From contig JAFSXS010000090.1 of the NCBI GenBank assembly GCA_017443945.1, positions 1-50,076 on the forward strand: a stretch of DNA of 50,076 nucleotides, written 5' to 3'. Origin of the DNA: Synergistaceae bacterium. Lineage in GTDB: Bacteria; Synergistota; Synergistia; Synergistales; Aminobacteriaceae. Numbering within the stretch: the stretch's first letter is position 1; every line of letters starts with the position of its first letter. A program made the position numbers and the translations under genes. This document shows positions 25,404-34,579 of the stretch, piece by piece. The notes beneath the pieces were generated by a model. That model did no database searches and was not told the origin of the DNA. It was given only the letters and a program-made list of their open reading frames with translations.

Positions 25404-28400
25404 TTACTCGTCGTCTTCGCTGTCGTCGTCTTCATCAGGACAAGGGACGTTATAAAATATCGCCGTCAATACCGGAATAATAATTAACGTCAATACAGTA
25501 CTGACTGTCAAGCCCGCCATTATCGTAACAGCCATCGGACCGAACATTACATCCCATATCAACGGAATCATCCCTAAAACTGTAGTAAACGCCGACATCG
25601 CAACAGGTCTTAAACGCGCAACAGCATCATTTACGATAGATTTATATTTATCACGGCCGGCCGCAAAATCCGCGCTGACTTGATCAAGCATAACGATAGA
25701 ATTTTTTGCGAGCATTCCTACAAGCGAGAGAAGACCCACAATCGCAAGAAAACTTACATCCATTCCCGCAAGCCATAAGCCCCCGACAACGCCTATTAAT
25801 ATTAACGGCAATGAAATAAATATTATAATTGTCTGTCTGAAACCGTTAAATAAAAATATCATGATAACAAACATTATTAATATCGCAGCAGGAAAAGCTA
25901 CGGCCATCCCCGCAATTGATTCATCTGAGAGTTCATGCTCTCCGCCCCATTCAAGCGAATAACCGAACGGAAGTTTTATTGCTTCAATCCTGGGCTTGAT
26001 TCTTGCTAGCATTTCATCAGCGTTCATGCCGAATTTTACTTCACTCATTGCAGAAATATAACGGCTTCTGTCCCGCCTCATGATTATATTATCCTCAAAG
26101 ACTGTCTCAAGATTCGAGAAAACTGTACCCAGCGGCACAACTTTATTCAACAACGGCGACCACACCGGCACAGAGCTTAATAACTCGATATTGTTTCGTT
26201 CTTCAGGGATTAACGCCGCATAAATTGCCAAAGATTTATCACCTTCACGAAATGCCCCGATTGTTATTCCCGTTGTTGCCATTTGAGTCGCATAATTTAT
26301 TAACGGTCTGCCGAGTCCAAGTGCCTGCATTTGATCCTTCAAGATGTGAGGCCGTATAACCTCGACTCTTTCACGCCAATTATCACGCACAAATTTTGAT
26401 GAAGGATCCTGCCTCATTATGTCGCACGCCTGATTCGCAAGTTTACGCAAAATTTCAGGGTCATCACCGTAAAATCTTGCGCCGATTTTCTCGCTCATTC
26501 CTGAACCCCTAGCAAATAACCTGCAATAACCTTCGACAGGAGTCATTTTTTCGTCAATATATTTCTGAGTCTCTAACAGCATTTGACGTGTAAATTTTGC
26601 GTCCTTCAACTCTACCATTAATTGCGAGAATGCATTACTGCCTTCAGGAGGTGAATACGTCAGCATGAATCTTAATCCGCCGCCGCCTATAAATTGCGAG
26701 ACATTTTTTACATTCGGATTTGATGAGATAAAGTCAGCTAATTTTTTCGTCGCTTCCTCCTGAGCCTTTAACGATACGCCTTCAGGACTCCATAAATCTA
26801 TGTTGAAATATACTGTCTCAGCGTCAGGGAAAAAACTGGTCTTCATGGTCGTAAATATCATCATTGAACCCGCAAATAATGCAACAGTTACCATTACAGT
26901 TATTAATTTATTGCGCAGACATAGTTCAAGAAATGATTTATACAGCTTGAATAAAAAACTGTCGTAGGGGTCTCCTTCCTGCTTTGACGGCTTGAGAAAA
27001 ACTTTCCCCAGCACAGGAGCAGCAATTAAAGCAGCAAACCAGCTCAATATCATAGAAATTCCTACAACTTGAAATAAACTGCGCAGATATTCACCAGCCT
27101 GAGCCTTTGACAGTCCAACCGGAGCAAATGCAAGAACAGCTATTATCGTACCGCCCAGCATCGCCCATTTTGATGACTCTACAGAATCGCTCGCAGCATC
27201 TTCTAGAGTCATACCTCTTTCAACGCCGACAAGCATTCCTTCAGCGACAACGATTCCATTATCAACAAGTGAACCTAACGCAATAATTAACGCAGCCAGC
27301 GACACCATCTGCAAAGTTATTCCGGTGTAATTCATTATTGCCAGCGTCCCAGCTACAGTAATCAACAAAACAAGTCCGATAATCAATCCCGAACGCAGGC
27401 CCATAAAAATTAACAGCACTCCTACGACTATTGCAAGAGATTCCATCAGGTTAATCAAGAAATCATCTGTAGACTTCACAACTTGATCCGACTGCATATA
27501 AATTTCGTTGAGCTCAATTCCGACGGGTCTGAATGCTTCTAACTCCTTCAAACGTTTTGAGACTGCACGGCCCATATTAACGACGTTCCCGCCCTCAACT
27601 GTAGAAATTCCTATAGCTAATGCCGGGCGATCGTTAAATTTCAGCTTGAATGACTGAGGGTCTACATAATCGCGTCTTATTGCTGCAATGTCTCGAAGGC
27701 GCGTTAAATTTCCTCCTGCACTGCCGATTACTAAATTTCCGATGTCCTCAACAGAAATAATTGCGCTTGTCGGCGAAATTCGTATATATCTATCACCGAG
27801 CGTAATATTTCCTGCTGCCGATAAAGTATTTTGCTGAGTCAGTGCTGCAAAAATTATAGCAGGCGATAAACCTAATGCAGATAATCTTGACGCGGAGAAC
27901 TCGATATAAATTCCTTCTGTCTGCTCACCTAAAATTTTAACGCTTGCAACACCGGGAACGAGCACTAAATTTTTCTTGAGAAAGTCTGCATAATCGTATA
28001 ATTCTTTCATTGTGTAGCCGTCGCCTACAAGTGCGTAATATTGCCCGTAGACCTCGCCGAAATCGTTATTTATTATTATAGTTGCTCCTGAAGGCATATA
28101 AATTTGCGCGTCATTAACTTTTTGTCTTAACTTGTCCCATATTTGCGGGAGTTCTTGACTCGTGTATTCGTCTTTGATGTCAACATAAATTATTGTCATT
28201 CCTGCCGTTGAACGCGAGCGGATGTGCTTAATTTCTCCCATTGCTTGAACAGCGTCTTCGATTCGGGCTGTAACTTCCTGTTCGACCTCGTAAGCACTTG
28301 CACCGGGGTAAATTGCGCTGATAACTGCTGTCTTGATAGTAAATGAAGGATCTTCGAGCTTGCCGATCTGAAAATATGCCATGACACCCCCGACAAGAGT

Positions 28401-28460
28401 CAATAAGCAGATAAACGCAACGACTCGAAATCTTTTAATGCTTGCTCGTGCTATGTCCAT
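25404..28460 (-). CDS. RND-family efflux pump permease
   Basis: A 1018-residue inner-membrane proton-driven exporter with the AcrB/HAE layout: TM1 at the N-terminus (RFRVVAFICLLTLVGGVMAY), a large periplasmic porter loop, TM2-6, TM7 near 530, a second porter loop and TM8-12. In TM4, ALGSLVDNGIVVAEGM has Asp followed by Asn where AcrB has two Asp. Such replacement is common outside the AcrB group. It ends in an acidic tail (CPDEDDDSEDDE). It follows the adaptor gene by 4 nt. No TolC-type outer-membrane gene is nearby, so an unlinked one must be used. Substrates cannot be predicted. Confidence 0.9.
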   Translation of the reverse strand: MDIARASIKRFRVVAFICLLTLVGGVMAYFQIGKLEDPSFTIKTAVISAIYPGASAYEVEQEVTARIEDAVQAMGEIKHIRSRSTAGMTIIYVDIKDEYTSQELPQIWDKLRQKVNDAQIYMPSGATIIINNDFGEVYGQYYALVGDGYTMKELYDYADFLKKNLVLVPGVASVKILGEQTEGIYIEFSASRLSALGLSPAIIFAALTQQNTLSAAGNITLGDRYIRISPTSAIISVEDIGNLVIGSAGGNLTRLRDIAAIRRDYVDPQSFKLKFNDRPALAIGISTVEGGNVVNMGRAVSKRLKELEAFRPVGIELNEIYMQSDQVVKSTDDFLINLMESLAIVVGVLLIFMGLRSGLIIGLVLLITVAGTLAIMNYTGITLQMVSLAALIIALGSLVDNGIVVAEGMLVGVERGMTLEDAASDSVESSKWAMLGGTIIAVLAFAPVGLSKAQAGEYLRSLFQVVGISMILSWFAALIAAPVLGKVFLKPSKQEGDPYDSFLFKLYKSFLELCLRNKLITVMVTVALFAGSMMIFTTMKTSFFPDAETVYFNIDLWSPEGVSLKAQEEATKKLADFISSNPNVKNVSQFIGGGGLRFMLTYSPPEGSNAFSQLMVELKDAKFTRQMLLETQKYIDEKMTPVEGYCRLFARGSGMSEKIGARFYGDDPEILRKLANQACDIMRQDPSSKFVRDNWRERVEVIRPHILKDQMQALGLGRPLINYATQMATTGITIGAFREGDKSLAIYAALIPEERNNIELLSSVPVWSPLLNKVVPLGTVFSNLETVFEDNIIMRRDRSRYISAMSEVKFGMNADEMLARIKPRIEAIKLPFGYSLEWGGEHELSDESIAGMAVAFPAAILIMFVIMIFLFNGFRQTIIIFISLPLILIGVVGGLWLAGMDVSFLAIVGLLSLVGMLAKNSIVMLDQVSADFAAGRDKYKSIVNDAVARLRPVAMSAFTTVLGMIPLIWDVMFGPMAVTIMAGLTVSTVLTLIIIPVLTAIFYNVPCPDEDDDSEDDE

Positions 28461-28464
28461 TGAT

Positions 28465-29610
28465 TTAATCCTCCGTCAAGAGTCTAACGTGCTGGCCTTC
28501 GTGCAAAAAATTGACTCCTGCTGTAACGATGATATTTCCGCCTTTGATATTGCCTTCTATCTCGATAAATGAGTCATTGCGAATCGTTCCAAGAGTAACT
28601 AAAATTTTGCGGATTCGGCCTTCTTCGTAACGCCACACGAAATTATTTCCGTCCTGATTCAAAATTGCGCTTGTAGGAACGAAAAATTTATTATTTTCGC
28701 TTGTATCGCCTGTAAAATCAGCTTCGACGGTTACGGCCATTCCGGGCAAAATTCTAAAATCTTGCTGCGAGGGCATGACGGCTGTTACGGGATAAGTATT
28801 CGCGCCGGTTGTTTGTGTAGCGACCTCTTTAATTTTCAGCGGAAAAACTTTATCGGGCAGAGCGTCAAATCTTGCATGAATCGTGAATAAATTTGCGTTT
28901 GCCTGCAATTCCTGAAGGTTATTAACTTTGCGGATCGGTGCGAGCAAAATATCATTATCGGGAATGTTGAAGACTATTTCTAACGTGCTGAGATCCTGAA
29001 GGCTGAAAATTGTCTGCTTTGCGTTTATGTCCTGAAAATTTTCGGCGGTTCTGTCTGCGATTACTCCTTCAAATGGAGCTGTTAATCTCGTATCGTTTAA
29101 TGAATCTCTTGCGGCCTTGACGTTTGCTTCTGCTGTTCTGACTGCGGATCTTGCTACGTCCAATTGCGTTTTGTAGGTGTCATAAGTTGCGCGGGGGACT
29201 ACTTTTTGTTTGTATAAATTTTCGTAGCGTTTGAAATTTGCTTGAGCGTCTTTGTATTGTGCCTGAGCTTGTGATAATGCGCTTTGAGCCTGTGATAATC
29301 TCGTGTTAAAGTCTCGCGGGTCAAGAGTTGCGAGTAATGCACCTTTTTTGACGTGTGCGCCTTTTTCGACTTTAATATCGTTGAGAGTCCCTGCTACCCT
29401 GAATGACAAATCTGCGCGTTTGCCTCCTTGAACGGTTCCGAAATAGTGTCTGTTAAATGACGCTCCGGAATCTTGAAGAGTTATAGTGCGTACTGGTCTG
29501 ATAATTTCGGGTTCGGGCTGGGATTCTTGTTTTGTGCGTAAAGTGTTGAATCCGTAAAGAATGCCGGCGACAAGAGCAGCCCCGACTAAAAATTTTATAA
29601 TATGCTTCAT
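28465..29610 (-). CDS. RND efflux periplasmic adaptor (membrane fusion protein)
   Basis: A 381-residue AcrA/HlyD-type adaptor with an N-terminal membrane anchor (about 7-25) without a lipobox. A lipoyl half-motif (FRVAGTLNDIKVEKGAHVKKG, read over two lines) follows. A coiled-coil hairpin spans about 105-170 (SQAQSALSQAQAQYKDAQAN, then EANVKAARDSLNDTRL). The second lipoyl half is APFEGVIADR, and a beta barrel and membrane-proximal domain complete it. It links the RND permease to an outer-membrane channel. CAGGAG stands before ATG. It is encoded 4 nt before the permease in one operon. Confidence 0.9.
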   Translation of the reverse strand: MKHIIKFLVGAALVAGILYGFNTLRTKQESQPEPEIIRPVRTITLQDSGASFNRHYFGTVQGGKRADLSFRVAGTLNDIKVEKGAHVKKGALLATLDPRDFNTRLSQAQSALSQAQAQYKDAQANFKRYENLYKQKVVPRATYDTYKTQLDVARSAVRTAEANVKAARDSLNDTRLTAPFEGVIADRTAENFQDINAKQTIFSLQDLSTLEIVFNIPDNDILLAPIRKVNNLQELQANANLFTIHARFDALPDKVFPLKIKEVATQTTGANTYPVTAVMPSQQDFRILPGMAVTVEADFTGDTSENNKFFVPTSAILNQDGNNFVWRYEEGRIRKILVTLGTIRNDSFIEIEGNIKGGNIIVTAGVNFLHEGQHVRLLTED

Positions 29611-29719
29611 GAGTCACACTCCTGTAGATTTGTGATATTGCGTGAAATTATAAAACTTTCAGCAATTTATTTCCTCTGTATATTATAAGATTGTGTGATT
29701 GCGCGTGTTTTGTGTTTTT

Positions 29720-29759
29720 CCGCCGCCGAGCAGGGTGGGCGGGTGGGGCGAGGCGGCGG
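29720..29759. other. GC-rich hairpin enclosing a four-tract G-quadruplex motif
   Basis: CCGCCGCC (29720-29727) and GGCGGCGG (29752-29759) are complementary arms. Between them the plus strand reads GGGTGGGCGGGTGGGG (29733-29748), four G-tracts with single-base loops. The base composition contrasts sharply with the AT-rich surroundings. Confidence 0.7.
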
Positions 29760-29811
29760 ACGACGAAGCCTGAACGAAGTAAATATGTGCGGTAAAATTT
29801 ATTTACTCTTT

Positions 29812-29834
29812 ATAGCAAACGCACTTGAATAGCT
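29812..29834. repeat. 23-bp dispersed repeat, copy 1
   Basis: ATAGCAAACGCACTTGAATAGCT recurs in inverse orientation at 48491-48513 with one mismatch. The ends (ATAGC...GCT) are partly self-complementary. Confidence 0.6.
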
Positions 29835-29937
29835 GTAAAAATGTACGTTCTTATGCTGTGGCCAACGAGAGTAACCGCTTTTAATGCTTTCACTATATTA
29901 AAGCGGACAGAGTGTTTACTGCCCGCAAAAAATTTAT

Positions 29938-31872
29938 TTACTCCTGCTCGTTCTTAGTGTGAAAATGGAACATCACAATACCTAATGGCGGTAAAGTCAG
30001 CATTAATGAATAAGGATAACCGTGAGACTCGCTTAAGTCTGACTCCATTCCTCCGCAATTACCGAGACCGCTTCCGCCGTATTTCTCTGCATCAGAATTT
30101 AATATTTCCTTCCAGAATCCTGCGCGTGGGACTCCGACTTTATATCCGAAACGAGGTACAGGCGTAAAATTAGCTGCACATAAAATATATTCGTCGTCGC
30201 TCTTGCCCTTACGAATCCAGACTATTACGCTTTGCTGCCAGTCAGAACAGTCAATCCATCTAAAACCGTCCGGCGTAAAATCGAGTTCATAAAGAGGCTT
30301 ATACGTTTTCAGAGCGTGATTTAAATCTCTGACCCAATCTTGAATCCCGCGAAATTCAGGTTTTTGCAGCAAATGCCATTCAAGCGCCGAGTCATGATTC
30401 CATTCGAGTCCCTGCGCAAATTCACAGCCCATAAATAATAATTTCTTGCCTGGATGCGCCCACATATAACCGAATAAGAGTCTCAAATTCGCGCGTTTCT
30501 GCCACCAGTCGCCCGACATTTTATTAATTAATGAACCCTTGCCGTGAACTACTTCATCATGAGAGATCGAGAGCATAAAATTTTCACTGAACGCATACCA
30601 GATACTAAACGTCAATTGATTCTGATGCCAGCTGCGATAAATCGGCTCAAGACTCATATAATCTAACGTGTCATGCATCCAGCCCATATTCCATTTCATG
30701 CCGAATCCCAAACCGCCCAAGAAAACCGGACGCGTTACCATAGGCCAGTCTGTGCTTTCTTCTGCGATTGTCTGAATCGTTCCAAATCTGCCAAATAATT
30801 CGCTGTTGAGGTCGCGCAAAAGTGAAATAGCTTCGAGATTTTCTTTTCCGCCGTAAACATTTGGAATCCATTCGCCGTCTCTGCGTGAGTAATTGAGATA
30901 TAACATTGAAGCAACTGCGTCGATTCTCAATCCGTCAGCATGATATTTATCGATCCAGAATGCAGCACTTGAGATCAAGAAACTTCTAACTTCATTGCGG
31001 CCGTAATTAAATATGTAGCTGCCCCAGTCAGGGTGATAACCTCGTCGCGGGTCTTCATGCTCATAAAGTGCAGTCCCGTCATAGCGTGCGAGTCCAAAAT
31101 CGTCCGTCGGGAAATGACTCGGCACAAAGTCAAGGATTACTGCAATATTTTTCTTGTGAAGTTCGTCAACAAGTTTCATAAAATCTTCAGGCGTTCCATA
31201 TCTGCAAGTCGGCGCAAAATATCCTAATGTCTGATAGCCCCACGAGCCGTAAAAAGGATGTTCCATGACCGGCAGAAATTCTACAGCGTTAAAGCCCATG
31301 TCCTCGCAATATCCGGGTAATTCTTCGGCCATTTCTTTATATGAGAGCGATAAACCGACGTCCCAATGTCTGCGCCAAGATCCTATATGAACTTCATAAA
31401 CGCTCAATGGTGCGCCGAGATTCATTTTTTCGCCTCTGTGTGCAAGCCATTCAGAGTCGCCCCATTCATATTCGGGCCAGTGAGTAATTGATGATGTTCT
31501 CGGAGGAAGTTCAAATAAGCGCGAGAATGGATCCATTTTTTCTTTGATTTCGCCGTGAACGTTTTTGATGCAGAATTTGTAAAGCTCCCATTTTTTGAGG
31601 TCGGGTACAAAACCTTCCCAGATTCCTGAACCGTCCCATCGAGGCGCGAGAGGGTGTGCTTCAGTGTTCCAATAGTTGAAATTTCCGACAACAGAGACAG
31701 CCTGTGCATTTGGTGCCCATACACTAAAGGCGACTCCTTCTGCACCGTCTGCCGGATCAGTGAAGGGAATTGCGCCCATTTTGTCATATAAACTGTAGTG
31801 AGTGCCCTGCTTAAACAAGAAAATATCATAATCGCTTAGTGCTGATACTCCGTGTCTTATACTTCCTGCCAT
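29938..31872 (-). CDS. glgB: 1,4-alpha-glucan (glycogen) branching enzyme
   Basis: A GH13 branching enzyme of 644 residues that makes alpha-1,6 branches in glycogen. The N-terminal CBM48 domain (VSVVGNFNYWN, about 58-68) precedes the (beta/alpha)8 barrel. DFVPSHF is region I. DGLRIDAVASMLY holds the nucleophile Asp, TIAEEST the acid Glu, and SISHDEVVHGKGS the transition-state Asp. A C-terminal beta domain closes it. The length equals family norms. AGGAGGT precedes ATG. No other glycogen genes are in the window, so it is a stand-alone gene here. Confidence 0.94.
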   Translation of the reverse strand: MAGSIRHGVSALSDYDIFLFKQGTHYSLYDKMGAIPFTDPADGAEGVAFSVWAPNAQAVSVVGNFNYWNTEAHPLAPRWDGSGIWEGFVPDLKKWELYKFCIKNVHGEIKEKMDPFSRLFELPPRTSSITHWPEYEWGDSEWLAHRGEKMNLGAPLSVYEVHIGSWRRHWDVGLSLSYKEMAEELPGYCEDMGFNAVEFLPVMEHPFYGSWGYQTLGYFAPTCRYGTPEDFMKLVDELHKKNIAVILDFVPSHFPTDDFGLARYDGTALYEHEDPRRGYHPDWGSYIFNYGRNEVRSFLISSAAFWIDKYHADGLRIDAVASMLYLNYSRRDGEWIPNVYGGKENLEAISLLRDLNSELFGRFGTIQTIAEESTDWPMVTRPVFLGGLGFGMKWNMGWMHDTLDYMSLEPIYRSWHQNQLTFSIWYAFSENFMLSISHDEVVHGKGSLINKMSGDWWQKRANLRLLFGYMWAHPGKKLLFMGCEFAQGLEWNHDSALEWHLLQKPEFRGIQDWVRDLNHALKTYKPLYELDFTPDGFRWIDCSDWQQSVIVWIRKGKSDDEYILCAANFTPVPRFGYKVGVPRAGFWKEILNSDAEKYGGSGLGNCGGMESDLSESHGYPYSLMLTLPPLGIVMFHFHTKNEQE

Positions 31873-31939
31873 GTGATAAATTACCTCCTAATAAAAAATT
31901 TTTCGTGATTGAATCATATTGAATGAATAATATCATGTT

Positions 31940-32968
31940 TTAGAGAATTTCACGCACAAATTCATCACACACTATTTGAAAGCCTTTCCATGACCAGTGA
32001 GTATCAACCAGCCAGTATAAATCTTTCTCTCCGCGTTCAAGTGCTTTGCGCAAAATTTTCTTAGTGTTCACGAATATATAATTTTTGCCGGGCATTGAGT
32101 CAAGTTCTGCGAATAAATTATTTTCCGGCCGGCCGTGCTTGTTGATTATATACGGGAAATACAAATCATATTTATCAACGCAGGGCATGAAGACGAGCTT
32201 TATATTTTTCGCGCGTAAAATTTCGGCAGCGTTATTTAAATTTGCGTGAATCATGGCAGGATTAATAGACTCGTGCAGATAATTTAAATCTTCATAATAA
32301 GTCAACAAAATATTTTCTTGTCCCGGATTAGTAAATAAATTCTGATTGAGAGTGTTTATATATACTTCAGGGCTTAATTGTTCGGGATGAAAGAGTCTGT
32401 AGAATTTGTTTGACAGATAATTATAATTCGCTTTAATCATTATGGGAGCAAATAAACCGTCTGAAAGATTCTTAGATTTATTATCACTCAGCACAATATC
32501 AGATTTTACAGAATTTGCTTGTATTTCTTTAGTGCCTAACCTGCCATTTACATAACGCCCGACACTTTCAAGAATTATGACTCTAGGCTTCAATTTATCA
32601 ATCAGGCCGGAATTTACGAGAATATATAAATCTTCAACGGGACTAAATGTTAGACTAAAGTTTAAGACTCTCAAGCCGTATTTATCCGTCAAATAATCCT
32701 GATAATAATTTTTTCCGCCGCCATTGCTGAAAGAGTCTCCTATGGTGATTACGTCAAGGCCGGAACTCAAATAATCGCGAAATTTTGTGTGTCTGCGTGA
32801 ATAATTTGCTATTTGTGTGAGTGAGTCTGTAGTTGCAAAACTTCCCATACGTGATAAATCGCCCCTGAGAAAAATTTTTTTGTTGAAACCGTACCACATT
32901 GCAAGATTCAACGCCATAAACGCAAATAATAATATTACAAGCGAGTAAAAATATTTCTTAGCTGTCAT
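31940..32968 (-). CDS. SGNH/AlgJ-like exported protein
   Basis: A 342-residue protein anchored by one N-terminal helix (about 8-27). DVITIGDSFSNGGGKNY has the GDS motif of SGNH hydrolase-fold acyltransferases, and VDTHWSWKG near residue 320 carries the matching Asp-x-x-His. This is the arrangement of AlgJ/AlgX-type proteins. With the MBOAT protein encoded upstream it probably O-acylates (likely acetylates) a surface polysaccharide in the periplasm. AGGAGG lies before ATG. A 315-bp gap with tandem repeats separates it from the MBOAT gene, which is unusual for such a pair. Confidence 0.75.
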   Translation of the reverse strand: MTAKKYFYSLVILLFAFMALNLAMWYGFNKKIFLRGDLSRMGSFATTDSLTQIANYSRRHTKFRDYLSSGLDVITIGDSFSNGGGKNYYQDYLTDKYGLRVLNFSLTFSPVEDLYILVNSGLIDKLKPRVIILESVGRYVNGRLGTKEIQANSVKSDIVLSDNKSKNLSDGLFAPIMIKANYNYLSNKFYRLFHPEQLSPEVYINTLNQNLFTNPGQENILLTYYEDLNYLHESINPAMIHANLNNAAEILRAKNIKLVFMPCVDKYDLYFPYIINKHGRPENNLFAELDSMPGKNYIFVNTKKILRKALERGEKDLYWLVDTHWSWKGFQIVCDEFVREIL

Positions 32969-33022
32969 AAATATAAAGCCTCCTAAAATTTATTATTGAG
33001 TTCGTGTCAGATCATAAAATTT

Positions 33023-33194
33023 CAGCTCAATGCTATTAATTGCTTCAGCTCCCTAACCCGGCATTAAAAGCTAGCTCGTCATAATAAATAAATAACTCCA
33101 GTTCAATGCTATTAATTGCTTCAACTCCCTAACCCGGCATTAAAAGCTAGTTCGTCATAATAAATAAATAACTCCAGCTCAATGCTATTAATTT
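33023..33194. repeat. 76-bp direct tandem repeat, two copies and a partial third
   Basis: Units start at 33023, 33099 and 33175 with CAGCTCAATGCTATTAAT or a one-base variant. Copies 1 and 2 differ at only a few positions, and the third stops after about 20 bp. Each unit contains TAACCCGGCATTAAAAGCTAG. The repeats abut without spacers and have no coding frame. Confidence 0.92.
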
Positions 33195-33283
33195 ATCGCG
33201 CGAACACGTTCGTTCTGCCCACCCACCCACCCGGACTCAAGGGGTAGCGCGAACAGGCAAAAATTTTTTCGTGATCCAACGCT
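33195..33283. other. G-quadruplex-type motif and GC-rich spacer
   Basis: CCCACCCACCCACCC at 33218-33232 places four GGG tracts with single-T loops on the minus strand, the sense strand of the flanking genes. A small palindrome CGAAC-AC-GTTCG lies at about 33201-33212. The rest of the spacer leads to the end of the MBOAT gene. Confidence 0.6.
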
Positions 33284-34579
33284 CTAAAACTGGAAATATA
33301 AGAAATCGCTGACTCCTGAATAATTAAAAAGTGCTATTACAGCAAGTGCAAAACTCGCAAGCAGCCATATATAACCAGATCTAAATCTCTTCATAATCAA
33401 GTCTTGACTATTAGGAAATAAAAGCGTAATCAGAGTCGCAGAAAGAATTAATTTTTTGTCGCCGGCATGTCCGAAATTAAACGGGTTCAACATTGCATAT
33501 AAAATTTTTGCAGCAGTATTTAAATTTTCAGCTCTGAATATTACCCAGCAGAAAATCACACAAATAAACGTAATCCCCCATGAAATAACCGCAGGCAGCT
33601 TTATATTTAACCTCCGCCACTGATGATTAATTGCAAGCATTAAACCGTGCAAAGCTCCCCATAAAATAAACGTGAGTCCGAATCCGTGCCATAATCCAGT
33701 AAATAACATAGCAATAATTACATTGCGCGTTCTCTTAATCTCACCTTCGCGGCTGCCTCCCATAGGAATATAAATATAATCTCTTATCCAGCGGCCTAAT
33801 GAAATATGCCATTTACGCCAAAAATCTATAATACTCAGTGATTTATAAGGCGAGTCAAAATTTACAGGCAGATTCAAACCAAACATCAGCCCAAGTCCTA
33901 CAGCCATATCAGAATAACCGGAAAAATCAAAATATAACTGCATTCCGTAACCGACCGCACCCGCCCAAGCCTCAATAAATGTAACTGTACCGGCATTAAC
34001 AAATAAATTATTCGCAATGGAAGCTAGTGAGTCAGCAATAAAAATTTTCTTGAATAATCCCATAATAAAAAGTGTTAAACCCTTCGCTAATTTATCATGG
34101 TTAGGCAAAATATTATTTAATTCCGGCAGAAATTTTTTGCAGTCAACTATAGGCCCCGACGTTATACACGGAAAAAATGCAACGCAGCCCGCATAATTCA
34201 ATAACGGCACAGATTTTATTGACTCACGGTAAATTTCGATTAAATATCCTGTCTGAGTGAACGTATAAAACGATATCCCAGGCGGTAAAATATTTGTTGA
34301 CTTAAAATATATCAACAACGCAAAATTAAATGTTATTCCAGCAAATAACCAGAATTTACGCAAATTTTTCCGCGCAATCATGAGACTCATAATATAATTT
34401 ATCAGCAATGAGACAATCAAGACAGGAAAAAATTTAACGCTCATTAAACCGTAAAATATCAACGAGATAATCACAAGCCATAACAGAACAAAATCTTTGC
34501 TGAAACTCGAAGCAATAAAGAATCCCGCAAGACTCACAGGCAGAAATATATAAATAAATTCTAACGACGTGCAGAGCAT
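33284..34579 (-). CDS. MBOAT-family O-acyltransferase (AlgI-like)
   Basis: A 431-residue polytopic membrane protein with about ten helices. IIDFWRKWHISLGRWIRDYI and YIPMGGSREGE are the AlgI/DltB-type signature. GLWHGFGLTFILWGALHG contains the invariant active-site His of MBOAT enzymes. Such proteins move acyl groups across the membrane for polysaccharide O-acetylation, passing them to an SGNH partner, here the downstream AlgJ-like protein. GGAGG lies before ATG. A six-copy heptamer repeat lies 155-196 bp upstream of the start. The polymer modified is unknown, and no alginate biosynthesis genes are present. Confidence 0.9.
   Translation of the reverse strand: MLCTSLEFIYIFLPVSLAGFFIASSFSKDFVLLWLVIISLIFYGLMSVKFFPVLIVSLLINYIMSLMIARKNLRKFWLFAGITFNFALLIYFKSTNILPPGISFYTFTQTGYLIEIYRESIKSVPLLNYAGCVAFFPCITSGPIVDCKKFLPELNNILPNHDKLAKGLTLFIMGLFKKIFIADSLASIANNLFVNAGTVTFIEAWAGAVGYGMQLYFDFSGYSDMAVGLGLMFGLNLPVNFDSPYKSLSIIDFWRKWHISLGRWIRDYIYIPMGGSREGEIKRTRNVIIAMLFTGLWHGFGLTFILWGALHGLMLAINHQWRRLNIKLPAVISWGITFICVIFCWVIFRAENLNTAAKILYAMLNPFNFGHAGDKKLILSATLITLLFPNSQDLIMKRFRSGYIWLLASFALAVIALFNYSGVSDFLYFQF

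Larger units (their letters stand above)
29611..29937. other. Intergenic region with GC-rich island
   Basis: This 327-bp gap between the adaptor gene and glgB should contain the efflux operon promoter near 29640-29700, although none is clear. It holds a GC-rich hairpin/G-quadruplex island (29720-29759), a 23-bp repeat shared with 48491-48513, and an inverted repeat CCGCTTTTAAT...ATATTAAAGCGG (29875-29906) that may stop glgB transcription, though it lacks a T-run. Confidence 0.5.

Noticed and set aside
29611-29937. tRNA or small structured RNA gene
   Set aside because: The GC-rich hairpin does not fold as a cloverleaf and lacks the T-loop GTTCRANNC; no tRNA was recognised anywhere in the window.
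33023-33194. Possible CRISPR array (direct repeats of constant period)
   Set aside because: Repeats are 76 bp and directly abut; there are no unique spacers and no cas genes.
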